From: Dendrolimus kikuchii | Taxonomy: Eukaryota > Arthropoda > Insecta > Lepidoptera > Lasiocampidae | Direction: 5' to 3' | Length of the DNA stretch: 64,000 bases | Assembly (NCBI GenBank): GCA_019925095.2 | Contig: CM034408.1 | Span: 2,666,001 to 2,730,000, forward strand | Shown: in pieces, positions 54,986-64,000 of the stretch | Layout of the letters: every line of letters starts with the position of its first letter | Position numbering within the stretch: position 1 is the stretch's first letter | Translations under genes and position numbers: made by a program | The notes under the pieces: generated by a model | Told to the model about the DNA's origin: nothing | Database searches by the model: none | Seen by the model: only the letters and a program-made list of their open reading frames with translations

Positions 54986-55338
54986 AAATTAAAAGCACAG
55001 TATATATATACCTTTCAGTTTCCGCCAATAGCATCGCAATATTTAAATTTAAACGATACTATATTTAATTTTTATTTATCTAATTAATGTTCTGGAGAAA
55101 ATGCCTTATGGCACTTAACCGCCTCTTGCATTTTTTTTTAAAGCTGAACCTAATTATCCGTCTCCAGTCTTTTGTTATCTGCTATTCTTTTAAATGACAA
55201 GGTTTATTATTGTCAAGTGCTTTGTCATTTCCCGCATTATATCAGACAGTGTCAAGGTACCAATACCCTTGTTGGTAGTAGATATTGCCTTAATTGAACA
55301 GCTACATTGACCTTTCAGATAAATAAATAATAATATAT
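54986..55338. other. no feature recognised
   Basis: AT-rich; nothing recognised. Confidence 0.35.
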
Positions 55339-55472
55339 AAGTCGTCAGACAAACACGCATACACGTATATTATCAAGCAAGTTACGCTTATGTTATATAT
55401 AATATGAAACTCTGGGACCCAGAGTACATAACGGAAAATTTGTTTTTTTTTCCGGGATTATAACCCGGTACC
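55339..55472 (-). mobile_element. SINE-2 fragment
   Basis: In reverse it shows AAGCGTAACTTGCTTGATAA and GTGTTTGTCTGACGAC, matching 17290-17340. A B-box-like GGGTTATAATCCC lies at its right edge, where SINE-A abuts. Confidence 0.6.
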
Positions 55473-55707
55473 CTTTTTTTATTGCAGGAGTTCCAGCAGA
55501 CAGGCAGACGGCCCACTTGATGGAAAGCGGTTACCATCGCCTATGGACATTTGCAACACCAAAGGTGCTACAAATGCGCTGCTGCTCTCTTAAGGGACAC
55601 TGGAATCTGATCACTAATGCCGGAACAAAACTCAAGTTTGTTATGGCGTCATATTTTAGACCAGGGGTGGTAGCCATCCAGTCGGGCAAATGCTCTACCA
55701 CCTGACA
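55473..55707 (-). mobile_element. SINE-A, 5' truncated
   Basis: Ends at CTCTACCACCTGACAAG. Has one extra base in GGAGTTCCAGCAG. Confidence 0.88.
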
Positions 55708-55824
55708 AGTCCTACCACCACGCTTAACATTCTAATAACCAGTCAGTTAGTCAATAGAATAAAAATACGTTTTTTTTTGGTATCCATACTAACATAAACA
55801 TAACTATATTCGTCATACAACCAG

Positions 55825-55988
55825 TCATGCTATACGGGTCCGAATGCTGGGCCACTAAAGTGGTAAACCACATACGTCTCCATTCAGCTGAGATGAGAAT
55901 GTTGAGTTGGATGTATGGTGTTACAAGAATGGATAAGGTGAGAAATGAGTACATAAGGGGATCTTTGAAAGTTCCACCCGGTTGTATA
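55825..55988 (+). pseudogene. RTE-B LINE coding fragment
   Basis: MLYGSECWATKVVNHIRLHS followed by AEMRMLSWMYGVTRMDKVR and NEYIRGSLKVPP is a clear RTE/BovB-type post-RT segment. Open for about 54 codons, but an isolated fragment. Confidence 0.8.
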
Positions 55989-56634
55989 TACTTATGTCAA
56001 GTATATACAATAATAAATTAAAATAAAAATTTGTTAAGGAATTGTAATAAAATTCTATTTTTTTAAGTTATAATAATATATTTTTTATTATTTATTATGT
56101 ACAAAAAACCTGTATACACTCAACAAAAATAATCGTCGCGACACCACACTGTTCAATGCGAAATAGAAAGACGAAACGAAAATAACTGGCTTGCTTTCTA
56201 TGAGAGAGAGAGACAGACAGAGAAACACGCGCACGCCGCACGGCTTACAACTATAGCAAAAAGTGTCGTTACAACTTTTGGTCTTAATTTCTTCCGTCTA
56301 GCCCCCTTTCGCAACGCGCGATAAGGAACTTCGTTATAAAACTTCATTGCAACAACTATTTATGTAACTTTTTTTGTCAGCCCTACTGACCATCGACGCG
56401 TGATATCATGAGGCTATCGGCAAACCTTCTGCGCACGGGTAGCAATATTAAAAAATATAATACGCATTGTTTACTTTCAATATGCCTATTGTATAAACAA
56501 TACATTATAATTACACGTAGTGGCCGATAGCACATTTTAACAGGATAAATATTGTTTCTAGGAAGCGTGGGTTCCTCTGAAAACTCTTTCGTGTTAATCG
56601 CAAAGCGATTTTAAGAACACATTAAGAACCGCTT
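55989..56634. other. no feature recognised
   Basis: Includes a (GA)n patch and CpG-richer stretch at 56200-56330 with no identity. Confidence 0.35.
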
Positions 56635-56890
56635 TCATTTCTCCAGTATTTACATTGAAATAGTAAGAAAATGAGTTTACTCATGTGAAGTATAATTTGG
56701 TTAAAATTTAGTTTTTTAATTTAAGTATTTGATTGCCTCTTCACTTTCATTTCTCCAGTATTTACCAATGTAAAGATGTTTTTTTTTTTTAAATTTAAGT
56801 ATTTGATTGCCTCCACAGTATTTACAATTGAAATAGTAAGAAAATGAGTTTACTCATGTAAAGTATAATTTGATTAAAATGAAGTTTCTT
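56635..56890. repeat. local imperfect tandem duplication
   Basis: CATTTCTCCAGTATTTAC occurs at 56636 and 56748, TAAGTATTTGATTGCCTC at 56723 and 56795, and AGTAAGAAAATGAGTTTACT at 56660 and 56835. The order implies two overlapping duplications. Confidence 0.75.
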
Positions 56891-56912
56891 TGAGATTACA
56901 TATTTACATACA

Positions 56913-57035
56913 TACATATTATCACCCCCGCTTCTGAAGAGGGTAGGCAGAGACTATAGATCTCCACTTGCGACGATCCTGACAAAAACTTTCGCTTCGT
57001 CTACTTTCATTAACCTCTTCATACATGCACGTTTA
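56913..57035 (-). mobile_element. second RTE-type LINE 3' end (RTE-C)
   Basis: (TACA)n then TATTATCACCCCCGCTTCTG, GGGTAGGCAGAGACTATAGA and CACTTGCGACGATCCTGACA. This is the 3' end of a common lepidopteran RTE family distinct from RTE-A, from memory. Only about 120 bases remain. Confidence 0.65.
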
Positions 57036-57268
57036 TTTGATATAATTTTTACCTGACTTCGTTTTAATATTTCTGTTATTTGATCATGATGTGTATGTAC
57101 TTCGTGGTCTACCGGTACCAACTCTAAGTATAAATAAGTAATAGTACATTATGGTACTAGTGTGTAACATTGGTGATTACCGCCGAGGCGCCATTGAGAC
57201 TCGAGCCGTAGGCGAGGGTCTTAAGAGAGCCGAGGACGGTAATCATCAATACACACGTGTATCATACG

Positions 57269-57640
57269 ACGTTTTTCAACACACTTGTGAATAAAATAAC
57301 AACAAAAACTCATTTTATTTAGTAGATAAAAAAAAGTTATATATGAGTGAAAGTATTATTTATTAAACACGTACGAGTTAAAATTATCTATTTAAATAAG
57401 AAGTTGCATGAAATGAGCATGCAATAGGAACATTAATTTATTTGTTCTATAGAACACGATCTTTTTTTTTTGAATAAAAAATTTTTTAAGAACAAAGCAA
57501 CTCAACCAATAAAAAAAAAATCTGTAACTCACTAGTGAGTTATAATGTTTTTTACTCACAGTTTGATAATGGGTGTCATTCTGTGCCTAATTGCGGTGAC
57601 CATAGAGCCACTTTATGAGCAAGTGTGTTGAAAAATATAT
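57269..57640. mobile_element. candidate MITE with 16-bp inverted ends
   Basis: TTTTTCAACACACTTG near 57271 and its exact reverse complement near 57621. An inner palindrome AACTCACTAGTGAGTT lies at about 57527. No target duplication is visible, so the class is open. Confidence 0.5.
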
Positions 57641-57794
57641 TATTTATTAGCCTATCAATCAGAAAGATGAAATATAGCTTAATTATATTATAATATAGCT
57701 CTAGAAAAAATATTTTCAGTTTGTGTTGTGTAAATCTATTAAGCACTCTTTATATGGTGAAATTTTTGGTCGTTCTGTCTGTCTTGGTATATTT

Positions 57795-57885
57795 TTTTTT
57801 ATTGACTGAATACAGCAAACAAGCAGACGACCCACCTTAAGGAAAATTCTTGCCGTCGTCTATAGGTATTTGTTTGCAAAATTAC
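57795..57885 (-). mobile_element. SINE-A-related tail, diverged
   Basis: TTTTTTTTATTGACTGAATACAGCAAAC, GCAGACGACCCACCTTAAGG and CGTCGTCTATAGGTATT in order, with decay. Confidence 0.5.
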
Positions 57886-57898
57886 CGTATTTCATAAT

Positions 57899-58577
57899 AC
57901 TAGTGGTCGCCCGTGATCGCAATTCGACCATAATAATTCATTTAAATTATAAGTTTGAACATTATTAACGTTGTTTTCAAAGACTACACTTCTATAATCA
58001 CAGATTTCGCCAAGGCTACACTGTTCATTTGACTTTAACTTTAACAATAAACAAAAAAGTATATATGCGTGTATGTGTCAAATACATGGTAGTGTGTTTT
58101 TTTTTAATGTACTTTTTATGCATAATTAAAAAAAATATTAGCATTCTGCACTCCTTCTCTATATAAATTATAAGTGTGCGAAATTTCATACTCCTCCGTC
58201 CGCGCAATTGTCGTAAAAAGGGGTACATTATCCGTGCAGGAACGGAGAAAGAATACAATTTCCTGCGGCCGGGCGGCCTGTCGTAATAGGCGACTTAACA
58301 ACCCACAGCCAGGTGGTAGGGCATTCGCCCGACTGGATGGCTACCACCCCTGGTCTAAAGTATGTCGCCATAACAACCTTGAGTTGTGTTCCGGCATTAG
58401 TGACCAGGTTCCAGTTTCCCTGAAGAGAGCAGCAGCGCATTTGTAACAACTTTGCTGTTGCAAATGTCCATAGGCGATGGTAACCGCTTTCCATCAAGTG
58501 GGCCGTCTGCCTGTCTGCTGATCTCCTGCAATAAAAATAAAAAATACTGTTTTTGCTTCACGTATTAATATATAGAT
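57899..58577 (-). mobile_element. Helitron-B with SINE-A inserted
   Basis: ACTAGTGGTCGCCCGTGATC at the left, GCTTCACGTATTAATATATAGA at the right. SINE-A breaks the GGGGTACAAAG...TTTTTGC junction. Confidence 0.8.
58226..58545 (+). mobile_element. SINE-A, full length, inside Helitron-B
   Basis: Because the host is known, this copy fixes the family's ends: TTATCCGTGCAGGAACGG at the 5' side and CTCCTGCAATAAAAATAAA at the 3' side. Any target duplication is at most 3-4 bases (TAC). Confidence 0.93.
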
Positions 58578-58649
58578 TATGAAAATACTTACTGTCATCT
58601 ATAGACATTCGTTTGCAACATTTAAAATTTCAACTTATCGGAAGTGCGA

Positions 58650-58792
58650 GAGAGAAAGAGAGATAACACTTTATTGCACACCAAAATATACGATTCCAAA
58701 AACAGACCATATTTACAATATTTTCTAGGCAATACAATAGGCGGCCTTATCGCTCAAAGCGATCTCTTCCAGGCAACCTAAATGAAAGAAAT
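58650..58792 (-). mobile_element. LINE-F 3' tail
   Basis: AACACTTTATTGCACACC and GGCGGCCTTATCGCTCAAAG, then CGATCTCTTCCAGGCAACC in reverse orientation. Confidence 0.75.
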
Positions 58793-58851
58793 TTGAATCA
58801 GGCGATATAGGTGGTGCAGGAAAAAGGCAATAGATACATAAATACTCAAAC

Positions 58852-59155
58852 AATTTTTTTTTATTGCAGGAGATCAGCAGATAGGCAGACGGCCCACTTG
58901 ATGGAAAGCGGTTACCATCGCCTATGGACATTTGCAACAGCAAAGTTGCTACAAATGCGCTGGTGCTCTCTTAAGGGAAACTGGAACCTGGTCACTAATG
59001 CCGGAACACAACTCAAGGTTGTTATGGCGACATACTTTAGACCAGGGGTGGTTGAATGCCCTACCACCTGGCTGTGGGTTGTTAACTCGCCTCTTACGAC
59101 AGGCCGCCCGGCCGCAGGAAATTGTATTCTTTCTCCGTTCCTGCACGGATAAAAC
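58852..59155 (-). mobile_element. SINE-A, 15-bp deletion subfamily
   Basis: Complete ends. The shared deletion appears here as GGTGGTTGAATGCCC, with one substitution. Confidence 0.92.
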
Positions 59156-59589
59156 TAACTAACTAATAGCTAATTTAAGAAATAAATATACAAATACATC
59201 CATATACGTGATAGGATAACTATTATCCCGGAAAATGGGCTCGTGTCCGTGGCTTCGAAATGTAAGCGTGGGAATGTTTCTTCGTAATGATTACATAAAT
59301 CTAAATGGATTTGGCAAACTTCATTCGGATTAATCAGAATAACTAATTTTAATGAGTACAATAATATTATTTCTAGGTATTCCGTTAGTGTGTCAATGTG
59401 TTGTTCTTATATTATTAATGTTGCTTCAATGTTTTTGTGTAACTTTGTTATTATGATGTTGTTTGAGTGCATTCGTACGTGATTACTTACGGTTTGTTAT
59501 TCTCCAAATATTATTGGTTATTATATGGGTTATTTATTATAAATTGTTGATGTTCGAGGAATTTTTGTTTCATGTGTATTTGGATAAGG
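59156..59589. other. no feature recognised
   Basis: AT-rich, no shared repeat. Confidence 0.4.
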
Positions 59590-59860
59590 CGTACTCCACA
59601 CACACGCTTCAGTATTACATGTTGGACTGACTTTGAAGGAAAACAGTGTGAGAAAATGTTTGCTAATTCATTTGGACAGATTAAAGTAAGAATTCCATTT
59701 CATCTTCGGACAGCAAGGCGATCTGAACTACGCCATTGTTTCGCGGTGGAAACACCACCAGTGCGACCGTTTTGCCTCCACGTTCCTTCTGCGTACGGCA
59801 GAGCTGTAGAATGCACTACCAGATTTAGTGTTCCCTGAAAAGTACAATCCGGGTACAAGT
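59590..59860 (+). pseudogene. LINE C-terminal remnant
   Basis: RTARRSELRHCFAVETPPVR followed by PFCLHVPSAYGRAVECTTRF is a decayed version of a LINE C-terminal block (RTARRSE..., SFLPSAxRLWN in better relatives, from memory). One continuous frame, 59572-59838, but with the key Trp-Asn lost. Confidence 0.5.
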
Positions 59861-59952
59861 ATTTATTTATATATAGTAGTATTAGTATATTTATTATGTA
59901 TTATTTATTTATTAGTAGTATTAGAGTATTTATTTTAATTACGTAGTAACGT

Positions 59953-60116
59953 GTACTAGCGGAGGGTGATGTCAGGAGCCTTAAGAACAGACGAGTGTGC
60001 ATGACAAGAGTTATGAATGTCAAAGAAGCAAATGAGGTGTGTAAGAATGGGCCTAAATGGCGCTCTGTTGTTCGTGCCTACCCCGCAAGGGAACTGGCGT
60101 GAAGTTATGTATGTAT
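59953..60116 (+). mobile_element. RTE-A LINE, shortest copy
   Basis: Starts at the VLAEGDVRSLKNRR segment and ends in (TATG)n. A 10-bp duplication, GTAGTAACGT, lies at 59943-59952 and 60117-60126. Confidence 0.9.
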
Positions 60117-60224
60117 GTAGTAACGTATTTATTGTTGGTTTTTATTAAAATTTATTTATTTGTTTTTTTACAATTTAAATATTATATAAGTAAATTCTAC
60201 TAGTTTTATTAATTATTATTCTTA

Positions 60225-60400
60225 TTTATTATTTAATTAACAAAACTGGGTCATTTTGGTCTTACGCCTTAAGGAAGGTTTGCACTGAAAATCAGCGTTG
60301 TGTCGGATATTGTTCCGACACAGCAGTATGCTGAGTGCAAACCTTGTTTGCTGAAAATGCGGCGTACAAATTCTCAAAATATGCTTTCTTTCTTTTTTCT
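60225..60400 (+). mobile_element. LINE-H 3' UTR with stem-loop
   Basis: Hairpin at 60275-60345, the same 71-nt length as at 35441-35511 with one substitution (CAGTATG for CAATATG) in an unpaired position. Ends near TTTCTTTCTTTTTTC. Confidence 0.75.
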
Positions 60401-60409
60401 TACAATCTC

Positions 60410-60671
60410 GGAGCTTTCAAGTTTCGTGTGAACAAATACACACTACGTACTACGCAGCGCAGTTGACTAGACGCTGCGCAGCGATTTGAATTTGCCAGCG
60501 ATGGCCTCCTTTTGGCGTGGACGTTATGGCGCAGAAAGAGAAAGCCGGAGGAATTAGGGAGGAGGATGAGCAGGTGGACCCCTGTCACAAACGGCGAAGA
60601 ATCTCGATAACGTACCCCAGAAAACAACGCTAGGGTTTTACAGAGGTGAAAAGCATCCAGATGAGCAAATG
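60410..60671. other. GC-rich patch, unidentified
   Basis: GC-rich, with a CTGCGCAGC/GCTGCGCAG-type self-complementary patch near 60455-60485. The small minus frame at 60400-60627 has no known motif. Confidence 0.35.
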
Positions 60672-60992
60672 CTATTATTTTATTTTTAATTACACGAGTT
60701 CAGCAGACATGCTGACGGCCCACCTGATAGAAAGCGGTTACCATCCCCAGTGGATACTTAAAACACTAAAGGCTATAAATGCGCTGTTGCTCTTTAAACG
60801 GAGACTGGAACCTGGCCACTAATGTCAGAACACAACTCATGGTTGTTACGGCGGCATACTCTAGACCAGGATTGGTTGCCATCCAGTCAGGCAAATGCCC
60901 TACCACCTGGTTGTGGGTTGTTTTGTCGCCTGTTACGACAGGCCGCCCGGCCGCAGGAAATTGTATTCTTTCTCCGTTCCTGTACGGAATAG
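60672..60992 (-). mobile_element. SINE-A, full length, diverged
   Basis: Clearly older than most: many substitutions (CACGAGTTCAGCAGACATGC, CATCCCCAGTGG) but both ends are present. Confidence 0.88.
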
Positions 60993-61390
60993 AACTGTTC
61001 TATCTATGTCGATAAAATTGAACAGCTAGTAAGATACATAAATAAATAACCTCGTAGGGCTTACCTTGTATCTAATACAAAGATAACCTATAATCCCGTT
61101 TTGAGATAACGCCGATTCGTCGCAAAATGTATCTAGAACATTACTGACCCTGAAAAACAATAGTTACGTGGCTCGTAAACCTCAAAATGGATTTACATCA
61201 AAGTCGATGATGTTAAGGTCATGACCACCATTGTTAAGGTCATTTTGTTTGTGTGGGACAACAAAAGAGCCAAGTAAATCAGAATGCTTAAATTCAGCTC
61301 TGCTTTCTGATTTGATTTTGCATTAGTTAATGAAAATGAAACGAAATTAAATGAAAATTTATTTGTATATGACATGGTACATAAAATCAA
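60993..61390. other. no feature recognised
   Basis: Nothing identified. Confidence 0.4.
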
Positions 61391-62372
61391 TACATACATA
61401 CATAACTTCACGCCAGTTCCCTTGCGGAGTAGGCACGAACAACAAAGCGCCATTTTGGCTTATTCTTACACACCTCACTTGCTTCTTTGACATTCATAAC
61501 TCTTGTCATGCACGCTCGTCTGTTCTTAAGGCTCCTGACATCACCTTCTGCTAGTATACGATTAATTTGATCATGGAAGGTGTGTCGTGGCCTTCCACGA
61601 CTTCTGCATCCATCCACTTTTGCATTGTATATCTGTTTAGTCATTCTTTCATCATGCATTCTTTCCACATGCCCGAACAATCGGAGCATTCCTTTCCTTA
61701 CCTTCACCCCGACACTCTCTTTCAGACCAACTCTCTTTCTTACTTCGGTATTACGAACGCGGTCCGCGAGCGTCACTCCGCAGATTTTGCGCAGTGCTCG
61801 CATCTCGACAGCGTTTACTCTACTTTCATGCTCTCTCTTCCATACCCAACTCTCGCTTCCATACGTAAGCGTAGGTACCAGCACCGCGTTGTGTATGGCA
61901 AGCTGGGCCTTCTGGCTGAGGTTCTTAGCGCCTAGAAGTTTACCTAACGCTCCATTCACACTATTCCCCAAATTCACTCTTCTTTCTATATCAGAGGTGT
62001 ACCTTCCATCCCTGCTAAAAGCACATCCAAGATATACAAACTCATTCACTTGCTCCAGCATAACATCATCGACCATTATCCTTGCATTCGTTCTGGTTTC
62101 TTCTCTTTCAAACACTATAACCTTTGTTTTCTTCGCATTCAAATGTAAGCTTCTCACCTGACAGTCATCTTTCATCATTGTGACTAGTGTTTGCAGTTCT
62201 GATGGCGATTCGGCTAAAAGCACGGCATCATCCGCATAAAGCAAGGTGCTTACAACTAGATCACTCATCCGCACCCTAACATCCATCAATCTTATTCTCT
62301 GGAGACAATTGTTCAGGTATAGGATGAACAGCAAAGCCGGAAGCACGCAGCCCTGGCGGACGCCAATACCTA
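61391..62372 (-). mobile_element. RTE-A LINE, longest copy
   Basis: About 980 bases: (TACA)n tail at 61391-61402, an almost absent 3' UTR, then ORF to the truncation point just beyond the GVRQGC motif. It serves as the family reference here. No clear target duplication. Confidence 0.92.
61408..62370 (-). pseudogene. RTE-like reverse transcriptase, 5' truncated
   Basis: The protein copies element RNA into DNA at a nicked genomic site. The frame is open from the truncation point (IGVRQGC, RT motif upstream of the catalytic box) through LPALLFILYLNN, the catalytic LLYADDAVLLAESP box, the FVYLGCAFSRDG segment and LTYGSESWVW, to the conserved C-terminus (IYNAKVDGCRSRGRPRHTFH, then CKNKPKWRFVVRAYSARELA). 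The endonuclease domain and the first half of RT are missing. No stop or frameshift was seen in about 320 codons, so the insertion is fairly recent. Clade placement as RTE rests on the very short 3' UTR, the simple-repeat tail and the overall look. Confidence 0.88.
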
Positions 62373-62884
62373 AGTTATCATAATAAATTTATTAGCATGA
62401 TTATATTGTGTTAATAAGACATAGTTATTAGTGGACAAATAGTGTTTTCTGAACAAATTTCTAAATGTTGTTGAGGATTTAGCCTCTCTGACAGTAAGAG
62501 GCGGAATATTCCAAAGTTTGGCAGCCTGCACTGTAAAAGAATACTAAGCTATCACGCCTTGAATAAAATTTATTAATTTAAAATAACCAAAGTGCATTAA
62601 CTGCATACTTTCACTACATTTTATTTATTAATCTTTATCATAACAATTTACATTCACTGATAGCGATGTGTATAGATTATTTTAAATTATAGCGAGATTT
62701 TTCATTGTTTAATGTTCTACTGTTTATAATATTAATTGTCTTGTGTAAAGTGGTAGTAGGTATCTTCGAACTTTTAACTCAAAAATATTGTTAATGATTT
62801 ATGATATGATATTGAAATGTGTACTTATAGTCCTTATTTTTCTGTTATCTATTTTTAACAAATCATAGTTATTACTAATGTACC
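62373..62884. other. no feature recognised
   Basis: AT-rich. GAGGATTTAGCCTCTCTGAC near 62474 sits in a LINE-like context (FRLLNNFxxxxxDLASLTVRG type), but no firm call. Confidence 0.35.
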
Positions 62885-63120
62885 CAAAGTAACTATAACG
62901 GCGAGTATTCTGTAGTGGAACACCTACAAGCCAATAGATGGCGCTGTACAATAATTGAGATCGCAACCGAAACGTACAAAGAATATTAACAAATTTCCAA
63001 CAATAATAAGATAAGCCTAGGCCTGCGAGGAACAATAATAGCTTCGCTAGAAGATCTTCCTTTGAGACGAAGAAGCATCTCGATCCTCCACCCTATACGG
63101 GGCACCCTCTTCAATTCCGA
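62885..63120 (-). repeat. repeat G, copy 2
   Basis: Reverse of 48040-48290: AGCCAATAGATGGCGCTG, CGTACAAAGAATATT, GATAAGCCTAGGCCT and GGGGCACCCTCTTC. Confidence 0.6.
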
Positions 63121-63356
63121 AGAACTTTAAACATGGTAAAGCCATGCTCGAATCTTGATTACGCTCTCAGGACCGGCTCGGTACGTCGGTGTGGTACCAC
63201 GCTTACACAAAATATGGGCGTGAAACGATTAGCCTTTAGCTAATGGTGTTTCCTACGATGAGTAAGAGACCCAATGGCCCATTTCCTCCTGCCTGACACC
63301 TCTATCCCATTCTAAAGGCTGGCAAAGCGTTCGCTTCGCTCCTGACGTTGCTAACG
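63121..63356. other. no feature recognised
   Basis: Moderately GC-rich; no identity. Confidence 0.35.
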
Positions 63357-63433
63357 TCTATATGGGGACGATAACCACTTTCCATGGGATGGGCCGTCTG
63401 CCTGTTTGCTAGCTTCGCAATAAAAAGAAGTAA
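63357..63433 (+). mobile_element. SINE-A-related 3' tail
   Basis: GGGGACGATAACCACTTTCC, GGGCCGTCTGCCTGTTTGC and GCAATAAAAAG follow the SINE-A 3' end; the rest is missing. Confidence 0.6.
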
Positions 63434-63505
63434 AACATACCCAAGTATATAGGTATCTATACAGTATTGTTTTGTATAATTTTAATTTGTATTAATATAT
63501 CGAGT

Positions 63506-63575
63506 CTTTGCCGCCATTTTATCGTAAGCGACATTTGGATCTAAGTTTTTTGTTTGCAAAAGTTATTTCGAAATA
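63506..63575. mobile_element. MITE-D arm
   Basis: GCCGCCATTTTATCGTAAGC and GACATTTGGATCTAAG match the arm at 28962-28995. The opposite arm is not found downstream. Confidence 0.55.
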
Positions 63576-64000
63576 TTATTTTGTTTTAAAACTTTAAATT
63601 GTAGTTAGTTAGGCAAAGGCTTGATGTAAATCCAGTAAGAGTTCTTACTTGCCAATGTCTGAATTGTCTGTTAAATCTTCTATAACTAGTGATGTAGTCA
63701 CATATCGACTTTCCGTTAACCGCCGATAGGGTAATCTGACGCAAATTCAGTCAGGCCCAGAGTGCACTCGAGTCCAACAGCCGGGTAGTACCGTAACATT
63801 CTGAACGCAATTGCGTCATTAATGCTCAGTGTAAATACTCGAGTTGACACTTATGCAGTCAGTACCGTCTTGGTATTCAAGCTGGCTATTATCTTTTAAA
63901 ATTAACGTCATTTTATACTGTCATAGCGCAGTTTTTTCTATCTTATTCCGCAACTATTATATAGCCACCTCTTACGTATGAATAAATTCATTGTAGAAAC
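63576..64000. other. no feature recognised
   Basis: Mixed composition; nothing recognised up to the window edge. Confidence 0.35.

Noticed and set aside
60400..60627. 75-codon minus ORF in a GC-rich patch as a gene
   Set aside because: No motif, start context or conservation evidence; composition alone explains it.

Overview
This is an AT-rich, intron- and repeat-dominated piece of an insect nuclear genome, almost certainly a moth or butterfly (Lepidoptera). I infer this from repeat families I recognise from lepidopteran genomes. These are Helitron-like elements that begin near ACTAGCTTCTGCCCGCGAC or ACTAGCTGTCCCGGCAGAC, RTE-clade LINEs with TATG tails, retroposons with a GGGCCGTCTGCCTGTCTGC 3' end, and tRNA-headed SINEs. 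No bacterial-style operon, rRNA, true tRNA gene or CRISPR array is present. Most open frames in the window lie inside repeats and are not genes.

Genes. The only cellular gene I can support is a small three-exon THAP zinc-finger protein gene (+ strand, 4811-6023, poly(A) signal at 6170). It is invisible as a long ORF because it is split by introns. Two short CpG-rich stretches (2425-2511 and 51563-51649) could be first coding exons of longer genes, but this is weak. The other coding sequences belong to transposons: an intact 527-codon Gag ORF of a BEL/Pao LTR element (45966-47549, - strand) and a 5'-truncated reverse transcriptase of an RTE-like LINE (61408-62370, - strand).

Repeats by region. 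0-11 kb: LINE tails, a tRNA-SINE, the THAP gene, a cluster of strong palindromes (6.45-6.71 kb) and a long-armed MITE split by an RTE copy (10.8-11.2 kb). 11-24 kb: many copies of the commonest retroposon (here SINE-A), a 54-bp minisatellite interrupted by a second SINE (16.8-17.5 kb), a LINE tail and Helitron pieces. 24-36 kb: Helitron-like elements, RTE copies, a MITE with long inverted arms and a hAT-type MITE (34.9 kb) with a perfect 8-bp target duplication. 37-48 kb: the densest nest, with Helitron-like hosts carrying SINE-A and LINE copies, a LINE tail carrying a Helitron carrying a SINE-A, and a SINE-A split by the BEL/Pao element. 48-64 kb: further SINE-A, Helitron-B, RTE and LINE tails.

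The interest lies mainly in transposon biology. Repeated insertion of one family into another leaves target duplications that allow relative dating. The BEL/Pao element is gag-only, and its two 235-bp LTRs differ at one base, so it is very young. Family names used here (SINE-A, RTE-A, Helitron-B and so on) are local labels. Assignments to published families come from memory and were not checked against a database.
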